This document shows positions 7,401-9,421 of a stretch of DNA of 9,421 nucleotides, in pieces. Position numbers and translations under genes: made by a program. This DNA comes from Paludibacter sp. UBA5753. Its GTDB lineage: Bacteria > Bacteroidota > Bacteroidia > Bacteroidales > Paludibacteraceae. The notes beneath the pieces were generated by a model. The model did not search any database. It was not told where the DNA came from and saw only the letters and a program-made list of their open reading frames with translations. Location: contig DIFH01000080.1 in the NCBI GenBank assembly GCA_002427615.1, positions 1 through 9,421 of the forward strand, written 5' to 3'. How positions within the stretch are numbered: the stretch's first letter is position 1; each line of letters begins with the position of its first letter.

Positions 7401-7783
7401 TTCCGTTATTCAAAAATCTTTTTGCATACAAGCCTAACGATCCGCATTACGTGTCGATTGCGGTGCTTTCAGGCACATTCGATTTTGATAAATTAAAAAC
7501 TGCATTCGATGCTTATAATGCTCAAAACTACGGCATGTTGAACCTGAAAATCAACAAAGAAACAGTGGGGAAAATGCAGGTAATCATCATCGGTTCATTT
7601 GCCGATGCCAATTTGGCTAAGTCTTATCTTATCCGCATGGTAAAAGAACGTTCGTTATTTGATAACCTGAAAGGAACTGATTATCGTAACCTGCTCGGCA
7701 CTCAAAAAAACCTGAATGTCGTGATGCAACAAAATGTCATGAATACTTATTTTGAATTCATGCAGGAATATTATTTGAAATAA
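4460..7783 (+). CDS. sprE: Type IX secretion system TPR lipoprotein SprE/PorW
   Basis: SprE (PorW in Porphyromonas) is an outer-membrane-associated TPR lipoprotein needed for T9SS function and, in gliding species, motility. From the TTG at 4460 the protein has 1107 residues: a lipoprotein signal (MKLK, hydrophobic core, LFGAC with lipidated Cys21), then the family start KKNTWSTRTYQAINTRFNVYFNG. TPR-like helical repeats lie at about 134-385. A charged helical stretch follows, then the family signature GDWYFYN...FQKKWGRRKLEDNWRR, a Ser/Thr-rich linker at about 520-550, and further TPR-like repeats at about 569-654. The C-terminus has two similar 66-residue modules (791-856 and 996-1061) with a Thr/Pro/Lys-rich linker between them. 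The start must be non-ATG: an in-frame stop lies at 4403-4405, and the first ATG (4502) leaves only six residues before Cys21. TTG 4415 is the alternative. porX follows after 6 nt. Confidence 0.92.
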   Translation: MKLKYQHIVVLTLLMVLFGACSAKKNTWSTRTYQAINTRFNVYFNGTTAFEEGMRNISNANKEDYSTIIPMYPISKHDNANSAQSNMDRTIEKCRKAIKLHSIKQKPERNVKKWSDPEYQLWYKQEEFNPVLKDVWLLLAKAEFHKADFIGSVGTFTYIARHYANDKDVVARCQLWIARAYGEMGWIYEAEQVLSKLKQDDLKPQNAGLFASVNADLLLKKHQYKEAIPFLEIALKKETDKVQKQRFNFLLAQLYKKTGSNKEAYDAFTRVIKLNPSFEMDFNARIYRAELENKNVGSVRKELNKMLKNQNNKDYLDQIYFALGKTYLQNKDTAKAIDFFNQSVEKSTRNGFDKALTLITLGDLFYQKKAYIKAQPCYDEASKIITVDHEDYARVSKLAETLSELVVQHEIVVLQDSLQYLSTLSESKRLEVVNKLIEKLIADEKAAAELEKSKSEQQNRIDDFEPMTPIGASTGSGDWYFYNSTLVKSGQTDFQKKWGRRKLEDNWRRINKTSTLFADENVSAGSSQSAESTGDTTSLSASTVTGDKTPEFYLRQIPVTPAQLAKSNAEIATALFNMGMIYKEKVEDFPMAIKTFDEFARRFPADKRKVETYFQSYMLETKNGNPVQAEVYRNKLMQEFPDSKYAEVLSQPDYLERMARMYREQDSLYNVTYTAYNASDFRTVKKNTEYIQQNYPLSDLMPKFLFLNALSIGKTDKPEIFEKALNAVVEKFPESDVSAMSKDILALIKQGREAKTGTSHGTLLSRREEVLKEEAAQQTGGQFSSEKATRHRLMIVTGADKELMNKLLYNIAAYNFTRFMVKDFDLVTAKLDSTQNTLSITNFESYDETEWYVNSIESDASLSALLNEMNARKVIISEQNYGLIRTLFGLDEYLAYQTKYLSGKTSVTGKTLANATQPVSLSMKNDIAPKQTTPAVATPSSATPQMEKKPVKTDESMDVTRAKNTTPVRTPATVQPKEENVPLFKNLFAYKPNDPHYVSIAVLSGTFDFDKLKTAFDAYNAQNYGMLNLKINKETVGKMQVIIIGSFADANLAKSYLIRMVKERSLFDNLKGTDYRNLLGTQKNLNVVMQQNVMNTYFEFMQEYYLK
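6024..6053. repeat. 9-bp perfect hairpin inside sprE
   Basis: tttctgccg (6024-6032) and cggcagaaa (6045-6053) are exact reverse complements around a 12-nt loop. It lies in the part of sprE encoding a low-complexity Ser/Thr-rich linker, 39 nt upstream of the 32-bp palindrome. Confidence 0.7.
6093..6124. repeat. Perfect 32-bp palindrome inside sprE
   Basis: The half-site ccggagataaaactcc (6093-6108) is followed, with no spacer, by its exact reverse complement (6109-6124). All 16 base pairs match. It is in frame and encodes the peptide GDKTPEFYLR at the boundary between the Ser/Thr-rich linker and the next TPR-like region. The symmetry breaks at the next base on each side (6092/6125). A run of 16 matched pairs is very unlikely by chance in a coding sequence. 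Possible explanations are a small inserted element, a cruciform or mRNA hairpin, or a binding site for a dimeric protein. Confidence 0.9.
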
Positions 7784-7789
7784 AAGCTT

Positions 7790-9337
7790 ATGAAAAAAGA
7801 CCGCATACTTTGGGTTGATGACGAAATAGATTTACTTCGTGCTTATGTGTTTTTTCTTGAAGAAAAAGGCTACGATGTGGTAACCGCTAACAACGGGAAA
7901 GATGCCGTAGATATTTGCCAGAAAGAATCCTTCGACATTATTTTTCTCGACGAAAACATGCCGGGCTTGAGCGGTTTGGAAACTTTGGCGTTGATAAAAG
8001 ATATTGACCCTAATGTGCCGATGGTAATGATTACCAAAAACGAAGAGGAAAATATCATGAATATGGCCATCGGAAATAAAATTGCCGATTATCTTACAAA
8101 ACCGGTAAACCCGAGTCAGATTTTGCTGACACTCAAGAAAAATATCCATAAAAAAGAAATCGTATCGGAACATACAAGCTCTACTTATCGTTCGGAATTT
8201 GGACGAATTGGGATGCAAATTAACGACTCGCTGACTTACGAAGACTGGGTAGAAGTGTATAAAAAGTTGGTTTATTGGGAATTGGAACTTGCCGAAACGG
8301 ATAATGGCATGGACGAAATGCTTCGAATGCAAAAGACGGAAGCAAACACAACATTTAATAAGTTTATCAAACGAAATTATGAATCGTGGTTTGAAAATCC
8401 GGCAAAGCGTCCGCTCTTGAGTCCCGATTTATTTAAAACAAAAGTGTTTCCGTTGATTGATAAAGGCGAAAAAGTGTTTTTTGTTTTGGTAGATAATTTT
8501 CGTTACGACCAGTGGAAGGTCATTCGCGAACTAATGGCTGAGTTTTTTACTTTTACTGATGAGGGAATGTATTGTGGTATTTTGCCTACTGCTACGCAAT
8601 ATGCCCGAAACGCCATTTTCTCGGGTTTAATGCCTTTGCAAATTCAACAAATGTTCCCCGACCTTTGGGTGGATGAAGATGAAGAAGAAGGCAAAAACAT
8701 GAATGAAAAGGATTTAATTCAGACCCAATTGCATCGTTTTCGCAAAAACTACACTTTTTCTTATCAAAAAATTAATGAATCGGCTTTTTGCGAGAAAGTG
8801 ATTGAACAATTGCCTCGTATCGAAAATAACCAACTGAATGTTATTGTGTTGAATTTTATCGACATGCTTTCGCACGCCCGTACCGAATCGAAAATGATGC
8901 GCGAGCTGGCAAACGATGAACAGGCTTATCGTTCGCTTACCTTGTCGTGGTTTCGCCATTCGCCAACCTATGAATTGATGAAAGCTATTGCCAAAAGCGG
9001 CTACAAAGTAATTTTTACCACCGACCACGGGACAATCCAAGCCGATAATCCGATAAAAGTGATTGGCGATAAAAATACCAATGTAAATTTGCGTTATAAA
9101 GTTGGTAAAAATTTAAGTTATAACAAAAAAGAGGTTTTTGAAATTTTACAACCTACAAAAGTAGGATTGCCGAGTCCAAACATAAGTTCAGCTTATATTT
9201 TTGCCGGAAACAAAGATTTTTTTGCCTATCCAAATAATTACAATCATTATGTGAGCTATTATAAAAATACGTTCCAGCATGGTGGAATTTCGTTGGAAGA
9301 AATGCTGATTCCCTTGATTGTGATGGAGCCGAAATAA
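7790..9337 (+). CDS. porX: T9SS response regulator PorX (receiver plus PglZ/alkaline-phosphatase-type domain)
   Basis: PorX is the cytoplasmic response regulator of the PorXY system controlling type IX secretion genes. The 515-residue length is typical. The receiver domain (about 4-120) has the acidic pair Asp10/Asp11, phospho-acceptor Asp54 in FLDENMPG, Thr82 and Lys104, so it should be phosphorylatable. A helical linker (about 125-205) follows. The output domain (about 210-515) has no DNA-binding motif. It is a PglZ-like member of the alkaline phosphatase superfamily with candidate metal ligands Asp235 (VDNFRYDQW), the ATQYARN segment (268-274), Asp358/His362 (FIDMLSH), Asp412/His413 (TTDHGT) and His497 (FQHGG). 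Studied PorX proteins use this domain as a zinc-dependent phosphodiesterase and contact the secretion motor and a sigma factor. No partner kinase gene (porY) is in the window. It starts 6 nt after sprE, so the two are almost certainly co-transcribed. Confidence 0.95.
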   Translation: MKKDRILWVDDEIDLLRAYVFFLEEKGYDVVTANNGKDAVDICQKESFDIIFLDENMPGLSGLETLALIKDIDPNVPMVMITKNEEENIMNMAIGNKIADYLTKPVNPSQILLTLKKNIHKKEIVSEHTSSTYRSEFGRIGMQINDSLTYEDWVEVYKKLVYWELELAETDNGMDEMLRMQKTEANTTFNKFIKRNYESWFENPAKRPLLSPDLFKTKVFPLIDKGEKVFFVLVDNFRYDQWKVIRELMAEFFTFTDEGMYCGILPTATQYARNAIFSGLMPLQIQQMFPDLWVDEDEEEGKNMNEKDLIQTQLHRFRKNYTFSYQKINESAFCEKVIEQLPRIENNQLNVIVLNFIDMLSHARTESKMMRELANDEQAYRSLTLSWFRHSPTYELMKAIAKSGYKVIFTTDHGTIQADNPIKVIGDKNTNVNLRYKVGKNLSYNKKEVFEILQPTKVGLPSPNISSAYIFAGNKDFFAYPNNYNHYVSYYKNTFQHGGISLEEMLIPLIVMEPK

Positions 9338-9338
9338 A

Positions 9339-9369
9339 TTACCATTTTTCAATTTTCAATTTACCATTT
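9339..9369 (+). repeat. AT-rich short-repeat spacer between porX and the next gene
   Basis: The 9-mer ttaccattt occurs at 9339-9347 and again at 9361-9369. Between the copies is a tandem pair of the 7-mer ttcaatt (9348-9354, 9355-9361). It fills almost the entire intergenic gap. The array resembles AT-rich 'CAATTTACCATTT' spacers I associate with Bacteroidales genomes; that resemblance is recollection, not a search result. Confidence 0.6.
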
Positions 9370-9421
9370 ATGAAAACATATACAAACGTAAAAGACCTTG
9401 GCAACTTGCAGGAAGCGGTTC
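9370..9421 (+). CDS. argF': 5' end of probable N-acyl-L-ornithine carbamoyltransferase
   Basis: Only the first 17 codons are inside the window, reading MKTYTNVKDLGNLQEAV. This resembles the start of the Bacteroidota transcarbamylase of arginine synthesis (M-x-x-[FY]-T-x-V-x-D-[LI]-G-x-L-x-x-A). That enzyme acts on N-acetyl- or N-succinyl-ornithine rather than ornithine. In Bacteroides this gene commonly lies near proA, and proA is about 7 kb upstream here, which is mild support. The identification rests on a very short match. The ATG at 9370 follows the porX stop by 32 nt on the same strand, so read-through from the porX transcript is possible. Confidence 0.5.
   Translation, partial: MKTYTNVKDLGNLQEAV

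Noticed and set aside
7832..8332. Long open frame on the minus strand inside porX
   Set aside because: It is antisense to a strongly conserved receiver domain and has no recognisable features; it is a shadow frame.
7790..9337. PglZ-like domain as a sign of a BREX/Pgl phage-defence system
   Set aside because: It is fused to a receiver domain in the PorX architecture and sits beside sprE; no BREX methylase, ATPase or other defence gene is present.

Overview
The window reads as chromosomal DNA of a Bacteroidota bacterium, most likely order Bacteroidales. Three things support this. There are two type IX secretion (T9SS) genes, sprE/porW and porX, found essentially only in this phylum. Several sites match the phylum's promoter consensus (-7 box TAnnTTTG), with no Shine-Dalgarno sequences. 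The single-RRM protein and the small CCxxHxxC membrane protein are of types I associate with Bacteroidales.

Layout, left to right. At 1-201 is the end of an unrecognised gene that runs in from the left edge. Next are a small exported protein of unknown function (216-866, forced TTG start) and proA of proline synthesis (885-2144), closely spaced and probably co-transcribed. From 2145 to 2688 there is no gene: it holds a 154-nt imperfect inverted repeat (2157-2310) and then the AT-rich leader of an 81-residue RRM RNA-binding protein (2689-2934). A strong intrinsic terminator (2957-2995) closes that unit, and its T-tract runs into the candidate promoter of a CPBP-family membrane protease (3030-3884). 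That gene converges on a leftward gene for a small one-helix membrane protein (3897-4289), with a hairpin between them. A short divergent promoter region (4290-4459) separates the leftward gene from sprE/porW (4460-7783), a large TPR lipoprotein. Six bases after it comes porX (7790-9337), a response regulator whose output domain is of the PglZ/alkaline-phosphatase type. After a 31-nt repeat-rich spacer, the window ends in the first 17 codons of what looks like the arginine-pathway transcarbamylase argF'.

How the genes relate: sprE and porX form a two-gene T9SS unit, pairing an outer-membrane-associated component with the cytoplasmic regulator. proA and the terminal argF'-like start are proline and arginine genes on either side of unrelated genes. 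The RRM protein, the protease and the small membrane protein look like independent transcription units.

I see no mobile element, CRISPR array, tRNA or rRNA gene, and no clear defence system. The most striking unexplained structures are a perfect 32-bp palindrome inside the sprE coding sequence (6093-6124), with a 9-bp hairpin just upstream of it, and the large inverted repeat downstream of proA. I also see an apparent duplicated C-terminal domain in SprE.
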